64,000 bases of DNA from Bombardia bombarda. Lineage: Eukaryota; Ascomycota; Sordariomycetes; Sordariales; Lasiosphaeriaceae. The stretch is from positions 186,001-250,000 of the forward strand of contig JAULSR010000011.1 of NCBI GenBank assembly GCA_030512295.1, written 5' to 3'. The position numbers and the translations under genes are program-made. This document shows positions 20,532-31,518 of the stretch, piece after piece (positions within the stretch are counted from its first letter, which is position 1; every line of letters starts with the position of its first letter). Under the pieces are notes generated by a model, which worked only from the letters and a program-made list of their open reading frames with translations, had not been told where the DNA came from and did no database searches.

Positions 20532-21191
20532 TCAAACCAACCCCTTCTTGAAAACCCTATACTCCACCCTCGTAATCAGATGCGGCGCAATATGCGGATA
20601 ATCGCCCCCGAAATCCCCAATCCTCACGACCCGATACCCCATCCGCTCGTACCACGCCTGAATCCACACCTTGAACGGCGCGTCAAAGTCGACCGACACG
20701 AGCAGCTCGCACTGCATCACCGTCTTGCCCAACTTCTCGCGGCAGTGGTCCTCGGCGAAGCGCACCAGCGCGCGGCCCGTGCCGGCGCCGTGCAGCGCCG
20801 GGTCGCACACCAGCATGCCGAAGTCGGCGTGCGTGGGCGAGAGCGGCCAGATGCGCACGCAGCCGGCTAGGGCCTCGGGGGAGTCTGGGGTCGCGCTGTC
20901 GCGCCATGCGAGGGCGAGCTCGCCGGCCTGAATGATGCTGATGAGCTCGGCGGCGTTGGTGCGGCGGTAGGCCGGGCTGAAGATGCCTTCCTCGGCGACG
21001 GTGTAGACGGTGTTGACGAGGTCGGTGAGGCGGGCGATGAGGGCGGGGTTTTGGGTGATGGAGATGTCGGGGAAGGCGATGGAGACTGCCTCGGGTTTGG
21101 CGGCGGTGGTGCCATTGGCGGAGGGTGGTGGTGGTGGTGGTTGTTGGATCGCCAGGCTTGGCGGGATGGGGGTTGGGTTTGATGAGGCCAT
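20532..21191 (-). CDS. GNAT-family N-acetyltransferase
   Basis: An intronless 219-aa protein starting MASSNPTPIP with a Pro-rich disordered N-terminus (about 1-35). The acetyl-CoA binding region is visible as CVRIWPLSPTHADFGMLVCDPALHGAGTGRALVRFAE; the segment HGAGTGRALV corresponds to the R/Q-x-x-G-x-G/A pyrophosphate loop. A C-terminal WYERMGYRVV matches the end strand of the fold. The substrate cannot be read from sequence. It is convergent with the preceding 96-aa gene, with about 360 bases between stops. The fold is clear, the substrate unknown. Confidence 0.85.
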   Translation of the reverse strand: MASSNPTPIPPSLAIQQPPPPPPSANGTTAAKPEAVSIAFPDISITQNPALIARLTDLVNTVYTVAEEGIFSPAYRRTNAAELISIIQAGELALAWRDSATPDSPEALAGCVRIWPLSPTHADFGMLVCDPALHGAGTGRALVRFAEDHCREKLGKTVMQCELLVSVDFDAPFKVWIQAWYERMGYRVVRIGDFGGDYPHIAPHLITRVEYRVFKKGLV

Positions 21192-22244
21192 GATGGGCGG
21201 ACAAGCGCGTGGATGGCGGGGGTTGTTTAGTTATTTTTTTTAGGTTTATTTTGAGACGACGACGTTTAGATTTTACAAGAGACCTTAGTTCATGATCTTG
21301 AATTCATGGATTTACGTAAAATAAATAGAAAATGGGCTAGAGTCATGGGCCCCGCCCCGATCGCGGCCTCCACGACTGATACATACAACGTTTGTTTGAC
21401 ATGACTGTATCTCGGAAGGCACAAACTGCGTGGCTCTTGCTCTTTCTGCAGCTCATTTGTAGGTACGGAAAAAAAAAACCATTGCACTACTTGGTTGCGC
21501 CTTCCTTCTGGAAAGCTACCCCTCAATTCTATGGATATTGTACTACCAGGGTTGTGCAGTCGAAAAAAATTCCACGCCCCACTTATGTCGTCCCAGCCCT
21601 ACCAGGTACACACACAGGGCGCATTTGACAGGTTAGTGGCGCCTGCAGGGCATCACGGAAGGGCGTAGAACTTGTGAAACACCGACATCTCCGAGGAGAT
21701 GTCTAATAGTAGCGAGCTGGCTGGTTCAAAGGAGCAAGCTTCAACCTCTCTCCTGGAAGGCAGTCATCAGCCTTTCCAAGTACAGTGAGGGTCCAAAATC
21801 TGGCCCCAAAAGCCACATTTACAGTTGTAGTTCTGGACTGCCCGGCAAGATGTATCGCTGTTAGTGAGCCTTATTTTTAGCATGGCAAAATTGATCGCTC
21901 TACATGCCCTGGTAACAGGAAATCTCTCTGGGTACAGTACCTGGCCGGGCGGGAATTCCTCACTGGCGTGTCGCCAATCCAAGACTTTTGGACCCCAACT
22001 TTATCTAACCCGATTCCATGTTCACAATGCAACGTGCCTTACAAGAAAACACCAGTTAATTCGTAGATGGGAACCTAACCACAGCAATGCTGCGCCACGC
22101 CCAAGGAGACCAGGTTGGGAATAGTGGCAGGCAGCCTCTTGCCTCCCGCAATATCACCTTGAAAATGCCCACTTCCCTTCTTGACCAGATACCTAAACAC
22201 CAGCAACACAGTCAAACCACCACCAGAACAACAACAATCCAACC
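21192..22244. other. Intergenic region upstream of HET gene
   Basis: Divergent promoter region of the GNAT and HET genes. No gene is seen; the last 60 bases are an A/C-rich leader before the HET start. Confidence 0.5.
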
Positions 22245-24254
22245 ATGTCCAACCCAAACCCCCCCCTCACAACCACAACCCCCCTCGCCCTCCACCACCT
22301 CCAAACATGCCTGACCCACCACCCCTCCTGCCGCACCCGCCCCCGCCTCAGCACAATCTGGTCCAGCGACAACATGCACCTCGTCCGCGACCTCACCGAC
22401 ATGATGCCGCGCCGGCTGCTACATCTCTCTCCCCCCTCACCCGACTCCCCCGCCACCGCCACAGTCCACCTAGTCGAAATCTCCCCCCAAACCGCCCTAT
22501 CCGAGCTGCCCTACGTCGCCCTAAGCTACTGCTGGGGCGCCTCCCCAAACCCACCGCTGAAAACAACCACAGCCAACCTCACCACCCTCACAGCCACCGG
22601 CCTGCCCCTGTGCACCCTCCCGCGCACCTTCCGCGACGCATTCGCCGTCGTCCGCGGGCTGGGGTATGCTTATCTGTGGATCGACGCGCTGTGCATCGTG
22701 CAGGACGATGACGACGATTGGAAGGCCGAGGCGCCGCGGATGGCGGTGATTTACGGGAATGCGGTGGTGACGCTGCATGCGGTGGATGGGGGGAGCGCGG
22801 AGGGGGGGTTGGTTGCTGGGGATGGGGATGGGGATGGGGATGGGGATGGGGATGGGGATGGGGATGGGGATGGGGATGGGGATGGGGATGGGGATGGGGA
22901 TGGGGATGGGGATGGGGATGGGGATGGGGATGGGGATGGGGATGGGGATGGGGATGGGGATGGGGATGGGGATGGGGATGGGGATGGGGATGGTGATGGT
23001 GATGCGAATGGCAATCTGGATGACGAAGACGGGAAAGGCACGAGAGGGGTGCTGCACTCAAGAGCGTGGGCGATGCAGGAGATGGCAATCTCGCCCAGGT
23101 CGTTGCTTTACAGCAGCAGCAACGGTGCAGTGCGGTGGGCGTGTCGCGAGGGGAGCTGGGCTGTGACAGACCACTCCTCTACGACTGAAGAGGAAGATGA
23201 TAATGGTAGTAATGCCGCCGCCGCCGCCGACCTAAAAAGGATATTCACCTTCTTCCGCGACTGGCGGCCCCCCGGCCACACCAGCGACGGCGAGCCCTCC
23301 GCCGAGCCCGTCGCGTACACCGACTTTAGCATGCTGCGCGCCGTCCATCCGGATACAGGGGAACCGATCGACCCCGAGGCAGCCTACCTCCCCTTCCTGG
23401 CTGTCTGGTGGGCCTTTGTGGCCGCCTACTCGCAGCGCGCGCTCACCTTCGAGTCGGACCGCTTCCTGGCCATGAACGGCGTCGCTGCTGTCGCGCAGCG
23501 CTGGGCGCACGCGCGGAGCACGTGGGGGCTGTGGATCGATGTGTTGAGGTCGGAGGTGTTGTGGTATGTTGATCGTTGTGGTGGAAGTGGGGGAGGGGGT
23601 GCGAGGACGGACAGGTGGCTGGCGCCGTCGTGGAGCTGGGCCGCGCTGAAGGGGGGTGATGCCGGGTGTCGGGTTGTGAATGGGTACTACGAGCGCGTGT
23701 TGAAGGGGCAGGAGATGGAGAGGACAAGGGTGAGGGTGAATCTGATGATCAAGCCCGTCATCGGCGTGCCCTATGGCACGAGCTTCGACCAGGCGCTGCC
23801 CATTCCGGCGTGGAGGAGCAGAGAGTCGCGGGCGATAGAGGTCAAGGGGGACTTGAGGCTGGGGGAGGTCGTGGCTGGCGTTGTTGACGGGTCTGGACAG
23901 AGGCGGTATACGGTCACGCTCGATCCGGTCGGGCGGTGGTCGGAGGAGGAGAGATATGATTTTAGGCCGGATGTGGAGAGTGAGTTTCCCGTGGGCGTGC
24001 CGGTCAAGGTGTGGTGTATGCTTGTGCAGCAGTTTGAGGGGGAGGAGCAGACGGTCCATTTGTCGTTGGTGTTGAGGCAGCAGAACGGGGAGGTGGCGCA
24101 GATGGGGGAGTATGTCGAGGAGGTGAGACGAGAGGAGCTTTATGCTGAGCGAACTTTTTCGCGGCTGGGGTATTTGGAGACGACCTTTGGGGTGATGAGG
24201 AGGCGGGAGGAGATTTATGATGAGTTTTGGTGGAAGGTTGTTTGGTTGGTATAA
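22245..24254 (+). CDS. HET (heterokaryon incompatibility) domain protein with expanded Gly-Asp tract
   Basis: An intronless 669-aa protein. The HET domain shows its typical opening LPYVALSYCWG (89-98) and the later block LGYAYLWIDALCIVQDD...W. HET proteins trigger programmed cell death in non-self fusion cells or other recognition responses. Residues 192-253 are a Gly-Asp dipeptide run encoded by 29 perfect GGGGAT units and two GGTGAT units. The tract lies inside the HET region, just after the usual Asp/Asn...A.VTLHAVDG segment and before SRAWAMQEMAISPR. The rest of the HET domain (SRAWAMQE) and a long C-terminal region remain in frame, so the protein is not broken. Multiples of six bases keep the frame, so tract length can vary freely. 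Confidence 0.9.
   Translation: MSNPNPPLTTTTPLALHHLQTCLTHHPSCRTRPRLSTIWSSDNMHLVRDLTDMMPRRLLHLSPPSPDSPATATVHLVEISPQTALSELPYVALSYCWGASPNPPLKTTTANLTTLTATGLPLCTLPRTFRDAFAVVRGLGYAYLWIDALCIVQDDDDDWKAEAPRMAVIYGNAVVTLHAVDGGSAEGGLVAGDGDGDGDGDGDGDGDGDGDGDGDGDGDGDGDGDGDGDGDGDGDGDGDGDGDGDGDGDGDGDANGNLDDEDGKGTRGVLHSRAWAMQEMAISPRSLLYSSSNGAVRWACREGSWAVTDHSSTTEEEDDNGSNAAAAADLKRIFTFFRDWRPPGHTSDGEPSAEPVAYTDFSMLRAVHPDTGEPIDPEAAYLPFLAVWWAFVAAYSQRALTFESDRFLAMNGVAAVAQRWAHARSTWGLWIDVLRSEVLWYVDRCGGSGGGGARTDRWLAPSWSWAALKGGDAGCRVVNGYYERVLKGQEMERTRVRVNLMIKPVIGVPYGTSFDQALPIPAWRSRESRAIEVKGDLRLGEVVAGVVDGSGQRRYTVTLDPVGRWSEEERYDFRPDVESEFPVGVPVKVWCMLVQQFEGEEQTVHLSLVLRQQNGEVAQMGEYVEEVRREELYAERTFSRLGYLETTFGVMRRREEIYDEFWWKVVWLV
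22818..22991 (+). repeat. GGGGAT hexanucleotide array (29 units), coding
   Basis: A perfect 174-base array encoding (Gly-Asp)29, continued by two GGTGAT units to 23003. One strand is strongly G-rich (runs of four G every six bases), so G-quadruplex formation is possible. Lack of any interruption points to recent expansion. Confidence 0.97.
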
Positions 24255-24495
24255 GCGTGCGATTATTTTCACTTGCGTTTAATTGGATTTGGAAGGGAGT
24301 TTTTGGGTTACGGCATCGTGTACTTCCGTAGTTTTTGTTTTATGGGATATGGGATATGTATCATGGTTGAAGTATATACAGGAATAAGGGGTATTATATG
24401 CACATTAAATGTGTAAGTAGATGAAAACGCTATGCAGATGACAAAAGCAATATGATGACGCGCTCAAAACAGAACTGTGCAGCAAGCAACCCAGT

Positions 24496-25901
24496 CTAGG
24501 CCTTGACAAAGCTAGGCTTCATCAGCGTGCAAGCGCCACCGCGGTTGACATCCTCGCCCAGCCCAGTCGACATCCACATCTGCTGGCCACACCACAGCAT
24601 GTTCGTCCTGCCAGCAGCGCTGAGAGAGATGACGCCAGTGGCCGAGTTGACGCAGCCCTTGACGTACTCGACCTTCCCGCCGTTCTTGATGGAGCTCTCG
24701 ATGGAGGTCTTGGTGTTGACCTGGGGCCACAGGCTGCCCGTGGTGGCGGTCGACACGTAGGCGTAGTAGACATAGCTGTAGGGGGGGATGTTGTAAGCCA
24801 GGTAGAGGTTGCTGTCGGTGTCGAGCGCCCAGATGTACTTGTTGGTCACAGAGGCCGAGGTGGAGGTGGTGGCCGTTTGCCATGTGACGCCGCCCGTGAG
24901 CGCATTGAGCATGTTGGCGTACAGGAGCTGAGGGGTGGTGCCGTAGTCTGTGGCGCGAGCCTTGAAGGGAGCGACTTGGGCAGGCGGAATGCAGGTACCG
25001 GCGGGGGAGACTGTGGTGGTAACTGTTACGGTCTCGGACGCGGTGGCGGTGAACGAGGTGACGATGGTGGTGGTGGTAGCCACGGTGGCTGTGGCGGTCT
25101 CGACCTCGGTGGATGTGGAGGAGGCGGTGGCGGTCTCGGAGATGATGGCCGTCTCTGTGCTGGCGACGGTGGATGCGACGACAGAGGTGAGGATCTATAA
25201 GGCGGGTTAACATGTTAGCAAATGACGATGTTGTGTTGTGAATATATGCTGTGATTTACGCTAGTGTCGGTGACGGTAACGGTGCTGGACGCAGCAGCAG
25301 CAGTCACGGTGGTGGGCACAACGCCGGCGCAAGAGCACGCAGAGACGTACTTCTCCCACGACGGGCAGACGGACGAGGCGTAGTCGGGGAAGGCAGGAGC
25401 AGAGGCTTCGACAGAGGCAGCGGCAGACGAGACGGGATCAGCAGGCGAATCGGAAATGGTGGGTGCCCGACGGTTCTTGTTGGCGATGAAGGTGGTGGTC
25501 GAGCTGGACACGGTCGCCGTCTCAGTAACCTGGACGAGCTTGGTCGAAGCCGTGGTCTGGAGGTCGGTGAAGCTGTTGGTCTCGGTCTTGGCCGTGACGG
25601 TGGTGCTGAGAGTGACAACAAGCGTCCCAGTCGCAGCGGTCGTGGTCTCGGTCTCGGTGAAGAATGCCGACTCGACGACAGTGGTGTACTCGGTTGGGCT
25701 CGATGTTACCGTGTCGGTGACGGTGACTGTCTCGGCCGTAATAGTGACAGCCAAAATGGACGCACAGTCGGCGATGCCATCGTGGAAGGTATCGGCGACA
25801 ATGGCTCTCAGACACTGGTTGGTTCTGCAGCATGCCGCCGCCGCAAGAGACGCGAGACCGGGCAGCACGATCAGGCTCTGCTTCATGGTGGTGAGCAACA
25901 T
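24496..25901 (-). CDS. Secreted Thr/Ser-rich protein, probably O-glycosylated
   Basis: Model: complement(join(24496..25194, 25260..25901)), 446 aa. The start is MLLTTMKQSL; the second Met (25886) gives the cleaner signal peptide MKQSLIVLPGLASLAAA. A short Cys-containing block (ACCRTNQCLRAIVAD) follows, then long Thr/Val/Ser-rich stretches (TVTVTDT, TETETTT) typical of mucin-like fungal surface proteins. A further Cys module lies around SSVCPSWEKYVSACSCAG. The C-terminal third is more globular (YGTTPQLLYANMLNALTGG; CGQQMWMSTG). The 65-bp intron has donor GTAAAT and acceptor TATAG and is phase 0. The secreted or wall-associated call is firm; no enzymatic domain is recognised. No GPI signal is evident. 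Confidence 0.8.
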
Positions 25902-26978
25902 GACGATGATGGTAAAATCAAATAACGAATGTGGGGGACAGGGCAATGAGCGTAATGATCCGAAGATCTAGATTTTTCAGAAGAGAGTGTCTGGAGTTCC
26001 GCTGTGAAGACTGGAAGTAAATGCCACATGGCGACAAGACGGCCATCGGCCAGTAGGTATACTCACTCCTGGTCTACCGCCCCTGCAGCATCTTCATTTC
26101 CCAGAGCCTCCATCTTGAGAAAGCTTGTCGCTCTCATAGGCTTGGTAGACGGTAGTGGGCGGTCTGGACCTCTGGGGAGCGCCAGGGCCACGGATGATCC
26201 TCGCATGGGACGAAGATCCAAGGCCCAGCACCTCGGTACCTGGGTGGAGCAGCTCGGGTGCCCAGACGGGACGCTGGGATTGGCTCTTGCAAAGCCTTTT
26301 CACCCCCCGGCAACAGAATTCGATAGCGCCACCAGTCCACCACGCCAAGCCTCAGCTGTCTTTCTCCGTCCGCGCTTTCCCAGAAGCAACATGGACCATC
26401 CAGAAAAGGGAAAATGACCAGCAAATGCATTGACCTCGATTCAATGCGTGTCGCATGTTCCGTCAATACGGTAAATTAGCAACGCCACCAACAAGTGCAT
26501 CGTGAATTAGCTTCAGGGCTAACAGTGCCTCATTCGCAGTTAACCATAACCTCAACAGATCAACACGCACACCTATAAATGCCAGTCGAGGAAGGCTACT
26601 GTAGAATATCAAGGTCTTGGGGTTGATATTTTGGCTTAGAACCAGTTCGCTACATACAGCCAGCACTCTGGCAAGAGCTCAGGAGCCACCACCTACGCCC
26701 AGTCCTGTGACTTGACTCAAATCGGAAATCGGGAAATCCTGCAAGAGCTTCTTCAAATCGTTACTTACCTCACCCAATGTACCCATCTGAGTTCCAACCC
26801 TCCCATCCCCAACTCGATCCCATACCAATACCAAGCCGACCCAACCCAGCCCAATTCCCTTTTTGCTGCTGCCCATATCTACCATGTCCCTCCTTCCTTG
26901 CACAGAACCAACCTTTCATACAAGCCACGACGGTGACGACGACTCACTCCCCTCTCAAATACAGACAGCCAAGCCACC
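25902..26978. other. Intergenic region
   Basis: Upstream region of the Thr/Ser-rich gene, then about 800 bases without a convincing gene on either strand. Confidence 0.5.
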
Positions 26979-27686
26979 TTATCTAGACTTGGTCGACACC
27001 GTCCCATTGACAACCGGCACCCACAGCCAAACAGTCTGCACATGGCCCGGCGACACCTCCTGCTGGTCGCTCCCCCAGACAAACTGCCAAACAGGAACGC
27101 GCACGCTTGATGTGCTGTTGGCCACCGGCGCCGGCGGGACCTTCATGTCATAAAAGCAGTCCAAATTACCATTGCACAGGAACGGATAATTAAACCCGCG
27201 CTATCATTCTTCATGTCAGCACACCACACCTCGCCTGATCTCCTCCCATTCTGGTACCACTCACAACAGTATAATACGTCTCATCCGGCACCGTCTCGAC
27301 CTTGTCGGTCCCGCACGACCACGAGTGCGTGTTCTTGCCGTACACGCTGTCCGAGTTGACCGGCATGTTCTTGTTGCGGAACGAGCAGTTGCCGGCCGTC
27401 GTCAGCAGCGTGTGCGGGTACGCGTCGATGCGCGTGAAGACGGCGCATTCGGCCGCGCTGGCCGTGAAGTTGCCCAGCGAGCTGAGGCAGCCGATCTTGT
27501 CCGCCGGCGACGCGTACGCGAGCGAGGTGCTGTTGAGCACGGCGATCTGGCCCTGCCCGACGAAGAGCTTGGTCACGTCGTTGGTCTGGGCGTGCGCCGT
27601 GGGGGGGAGGAGGCGGCGAGGAGGAGGAGGGTGGCGAGGGCGGAGAGGAGGGTTGTTGCTGGTGGTGCTGGTGGTGTTTGGCCCAT
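26979..27686 (-). pseudogene. Secreted Cys-containing protein with a frame break in the signal-peptide region
   Basis: Exons complement(26979..27200, 27265..27686) with a phase-0 intron (donor GTGAGT, acceptor GATAG). The first ATG (27686) starts a hydrophobic, signal-like segment that hits a stop. The following frame (HAQTNDVTKLFVGQG onward) continues cleanly to the end, in a different frame. The shift falls at a run of seven G (27601-27607), where one extra base would restore continuity. The body has at least six Cys and several N-glycosylation sequons (NSTS, NFTAS), ending VVNGTVSTKSR. It is either a real gene with an assembly indel or a recent pseudogene. Family not recognised; a small secreted or effector-like protein is possible. 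Confidence 0.6.
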
Positions 27687-29370
27687 GGTTGGGGGCTTTG
27701 CGGTGGTGGTGGTGGTGTTTGGGAGGATCGAGATGGGTGTGAGATGGGTTTGGGGTTGGAGATGGGGGAGAGTGATGATGATTTTGATGGTGTATTTACT
27801 AGAGGTTGTCCAGAGGGCTATAATCGTTTGGCCGTTGGCTGTCGATGATCTACATATCGAAGCCCAGCATAAGCCGGGGAGCGCGCTGGTTAAGAACAAG
27901 ACAGCAGACAGACAGATAAAATCCCACCCTCGTGCCACGTCTGCAAAGCACACCACCATACCAGCAGCATGTGACTGACTGTCCTCCTGTCAAGATTTTT
28001 AAGCATGCCTACCTACTTCACGCTTGCAAGGCCATGTAACGATAATAGCAGCCTGTCAAAAAGAAATGACCCGGACAATTAAGTCGTTTGGTTCTCCGAA
28101 ATGAACCGGGGGACCTTAAGTCACTCTATCTGGTATGGCAGTCCCTGCAGCCGATCACGATTAACCGCGAAGCGAAGCGAGTGTCCCCATTCCCTGTGCA
28201 GGTCGTTGGAGGAACTTGTAAATTGCCAGCCAGCATCATGCGGAGCATATATATTGCCCCCCCCCCAACGGACTCAGACCTGACTAATGGGTTGGTGATC
28301 GGAGAGAGTGCCATTGGCAGGTAGTATTCGACTAACCGCCACGGTATAAGAGAGGCCGTATATAGGTTGGAAAGGGGTAGAGAGAAAGAACATCGAGGTC
28401 CTAACTGGGCAGGGAAGGCGCAACGGTACCGGGTTCGACGTTACATTCCCACGTAGGTATGGGCATACCTGCCTGTTCCCCAACTGCTTGTCCATTTAGC
28501 CCTTTGTTTTTCTGTCTGTCAGTGCTGAATGTTGGGAACCCGTCAGGTCCGGCTAAAGAGTCGGCAGAAAGCCAGAAAGTGCAACCGCTTCCGTCATCAC
28601 AATGCACCCCAGCTTTCTCCATCCTGCCCTTCTTTCGCTTCCAGCCCACCCCTGTCCAGCAACGGGAAAGCGGGGGGAGCGAGGGCCCAAGGTCCCGGTC
28701 GTACAAACTCGTCATGATAAAAGTCGGACCTGCTTCCTTGCTGCAGTGGTCAGAAGCCCGGTCTGGCCTCCACTCGAATGCCGGGGAAAAGCCAGCACGA
28801 ATGAGACATGTTCACAGTCCCTATACAACTGTGAAATCCCGCACATACGCGCTTTGCTTCCGATACGCACGCACACACACACAAGGTTCTCACATCATCA
28901 CTCTTTCTCCACTTTCCACTTTCCACTTTCCACTTCCCACTTCCCACTTCCCACTTCCCACTCCCCACTCCCCACTCCCCGGTGCAACACCGAGAACCAC
29001 ACAACATACTGTGCAAGACACTTGCCTTGAATCAAGCTTCCGAATCAAGCTTCAAGCACTATATCCCACCCTGTTCGTATCCAATTGCAACCCCGAGCAC
29101 GCTGCAATTGCCTGCAGTAACCTGCCCTGAACGGGGAGACTCTCCACTCTCAGCCTAGAGCCAACAGACACCGGTCCATGGATCCAAGGAGGGGGCCGCG
29201 CGCGTGCGGGCGGATGGGTCGGGAGCTAGAAAAACCTGGTAATTGAGACTGATGTCTCCATTTTATCTTGAGATCTCGTTATCTTATTCTCCCAAGTCCG
29301 GTATAGCTGTGACCTGCCCGATTTCGCCACACCATTACCATTAGTCCAAGCGACGCTGGTAACCTCCGCT
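27687..29370. other. Gene-poor region
   Basis: Contains the promoter of the preceding gene and about 1.4 kb with simple repeats but no supported gene. Long plus-strand open frames (28459-29130) consist of low-complexity translation of the TTTCCAC/TTCCCAC repeats. Confidence 0.5.
28904..28980 (+). repeat. Imperfect heptamer array (TTTCCAC / TTCCCAC / TCCCCAC)
   Basis: About eleven 7-base units with a gradient: TTTCCAC copies first, TTCCCAC in the middle, TCCCCAC last. The ordered change suggests successive local expansions of single variants. It is polypyrimidine on the plus strand. Confidence 0.85.
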
Positions 29371-30240
29371 TTAGCATCGTGACCGCCCTTGAAGGCGTCG
29401 ACACCTTCGGGAGGCCCATGAGGGAGGTCTGATGTCGGTGTCCCGGATGAGCTTGATCAGATGCCCACCGAAAATGTCGGCCATCTCCTCCAGGGATTTT
29501 CCTGGTGGTGGCGTATCAGTCAGATACTATGTCTCGGGAACTGAGGTGAACCACTCGTACAATATACCTTTCGTCTTGGGGTAGGCAAAAGCAAAAACGA
29601 GCGCGCAGACCGCGTTGGTCAACATGAAAAGAATCTAAACAATCCCGCCGGTGGGGAAATGGGATTGGCAATTGCTTAGAATTTGTTACATGTACCAGGG
29701 GTTGCAGCGATCCAGAGAAATTATATGTATGACACAGGTAACAGCTATGTCGGTAGCTGACTGAAGTGCCAGTCTGCCTACCGGCCAGCCAGCCATAATA
29801 AAAGACAATAATACTGAGGAGCGGGCTGCAGCAGTCAACCGAGCGGATACAACTCAACTCACGTACTATCTACACCCCGCCGACGCCAGCGCAATGGGAG
29901 AGCACTGCGTGATGACCAAGCTGATCTTGCGTCGGTGCCGCCGAGAGGGCCGCGCTAAGAACCAACAGTTCATTCCACGGGTCAATTTCATTAGCAGGAC
30001 GACATAGGGAGCTAGCTCTCGTCCATTTAAACCCCGATGCCGCCGCTTGCCATTAACATCCTCTCTACACACACCAGATGAGATATGCCTAGGTACTTTG
30101 CGGTCATACATGCTCGAAACCGAGTGGACTGACATGGAAGGCACTTCGCCTCAAGTCATACCCAAGATTTCCAGTCGGCCCCTGTTTTCGAGCGAGACAA
30201 TGGCGCCGCCATATGCGCCGTCAACGAACTTTTCTTCCTA
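29371..30240 (-). pseudogene. Relic of an MFS sugar transporter
   Basis: The 3' end is well preserved. Exon 29634-29568 encodes the last membrane helix (ILFMLTNAVCALVFAFAYPKT). A GT-AG intron with branch CTGAC joins it in phase to exon 29501-29371 (GKSLEEMADIFGGHLIK...), ending in TAA. This is the classic sugar-porter C-terminus PETKGKSLEEM-IF. Upstream, only scattered hints of N-terminal transporter sequence remain (for example VDGAYGGAIVSLENRG near 30220 and RRKISLVI near 29920), with stops between and most central helices missing. The extent toward 30240 is approximate. It is a deleted and decayed gene rather than a functional transporter. Confidence 0.55.
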
Positions 30241-30479
30241 GCATATGCATCTGATGGCAGCTCACGGCGAATAAGCTTATTGAGGGCGGGATGAGAGCAG
30301 CAGCTGATACATGCCAACGGACCCGAAACATAACGGCGAAACCGAAAACGGGTTTGGACTGGCTATCAACTGACTTAGTTCAAGATCAAAAGATAATAAG
30401 CGGACATTCATTCCATTTATGAGAACGAGCAGCAGCATCACTCCAGTTACTCCTAGCCGGAAAAGGGGGTTGGCAAAAT

Positions 30480-31060
30480 ACTGCCAGCAAACTAGATGAT
30501 AAGTCTGTATATTGTATAAGTCTGAAGGTGACCAAGTCTATAGATTGTAACACTTGCTTCACACCAGTATATTCTATGCTGAAAGGGATGGAATCTAGAC
30601 GCCACAGGTCCGCGTGGAGATGTACAGGATGTATACGTACACTGGTTCAGGACCCCGGTAGCATACAACATGTATATAGACAGTGTCTCCCTCCTCTGTT
30701 GTAATACCCCGAAGTCAATCAATCAAGCTCGTTTACCACATATTTTACCATCTAATTGGAATAGTAGTAAAATACCGATCTTTTATATATTGGATGTTAT
30801 AAGTGGTGAAAGGTCCTGGTGTGGCTACTAGGCCCTTTTGGTGATATTTTAGTGGGACCATTGTAGAGTGCTGATAGAGTATGAAACGCTCATGAATAAT
30901 GATAGCCTAGGGAAAGAAAAAAAATTAGGATTGAACCTACAACCTTTCAGTCGGAGTCTAGTGTGCTATACTACTGAATTAGAGCACTCTAGCTTCTATT
31001 TTCACTAGGAAAAAAAATAAAATTAACTAATATATTGGGGGGTCAATCACTAGATATGAT
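30480..31060. other. AT-rich decayed stretch
   Basis: Much richer in A/T than its surroundings, without genes, and containing a degenerate tRNA-like sequence. Composition is compatible with repeat-induced point mutation of a former repeat, but no intact copy is in the window to prove it. The remaining bases up to 31518 hold nothing recognisable. Confidence 0.4.
30921..30991 (-). tRNA. Degenerate tRNA-like sequence (pseudo-tRNA)
   Basis: The minus strand reads AGAGTGCTCTAATTCAGTAG... with a D-arm-like TTCAGTAGTATAGCAC and a T-arm-like GTAGGTTCAATCC (B box GGTTCAATCC). Their spacing resembles a nuclear tRNA. The anticodon stem does not pair (CTAGA against TGAAA), the acceptor stem is poor and the T stem has a mismatch, so it is unlikely to be a working tRNA. 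It may be a mutated tRNA-derived element (SINE-like) or a decayed tRNA gene. Confidence 0.35.
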
Positions 31061-31518
31061 GTATCATGACGAAGTGTCATGACGATGAACGCTGATGACC
31101 GACTGTTGCGCTGGTAGTAGCCGCCCGGCCACCCTACTCTCGGCCAGGCTAGTCGGCCAAGAAACACCCGACTCGTTCTCAGAGGATACCATGAAAATCT
31201 GCCTGTCTCAGGAAGACCATTATCAACCCACATAAGCGAGCAAAGATTATCTTGATACATACAAACATTCCCAACTTTGACAAAGGAAATAGACAGTGGT
31301 ATCATCAAACGAAAGATCTGCTACCACACACTCATAGACCGAAACACAACAAAAAGATCAGACAGGATGGACGTCCGGCAGGGAGGTCGTGGAGGCAATG
31401 CAGAACAAAGGTGTAAAAAAGACAAAACGCCGCCCGCCCTTTCAACCAACTCTCACCCATCTCTCCAACGAAGCTAGGAAAAGTCCATATGTCGTAAAGA
31501 GAAGGCAGAAACGCTTCC

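Noticed and set aside
22521..23088. Antisense frames with Pro-Ile, Pro-His or Pro-Ser dipeptide runs over the hexanucleotide array
   Set aside because: Any strand or frame of a 6-base repeat yields a dipeptide run; only the plus frame belongs to a protein with HET motifs on both sides.
28863..28980. Possible CRISPR-like or regulatory array (CA and TTTCCAC repeats)
   Set aside because: Continuous microsatellite without unique spacers, in a fungal nuclear context; simple repeat only.
28459..29130. 223-codon plus-strand frame
   Set aside because: Much of it is translated heptamer repeat (HFPLPTS-like); no recognisable fold or splice structure.
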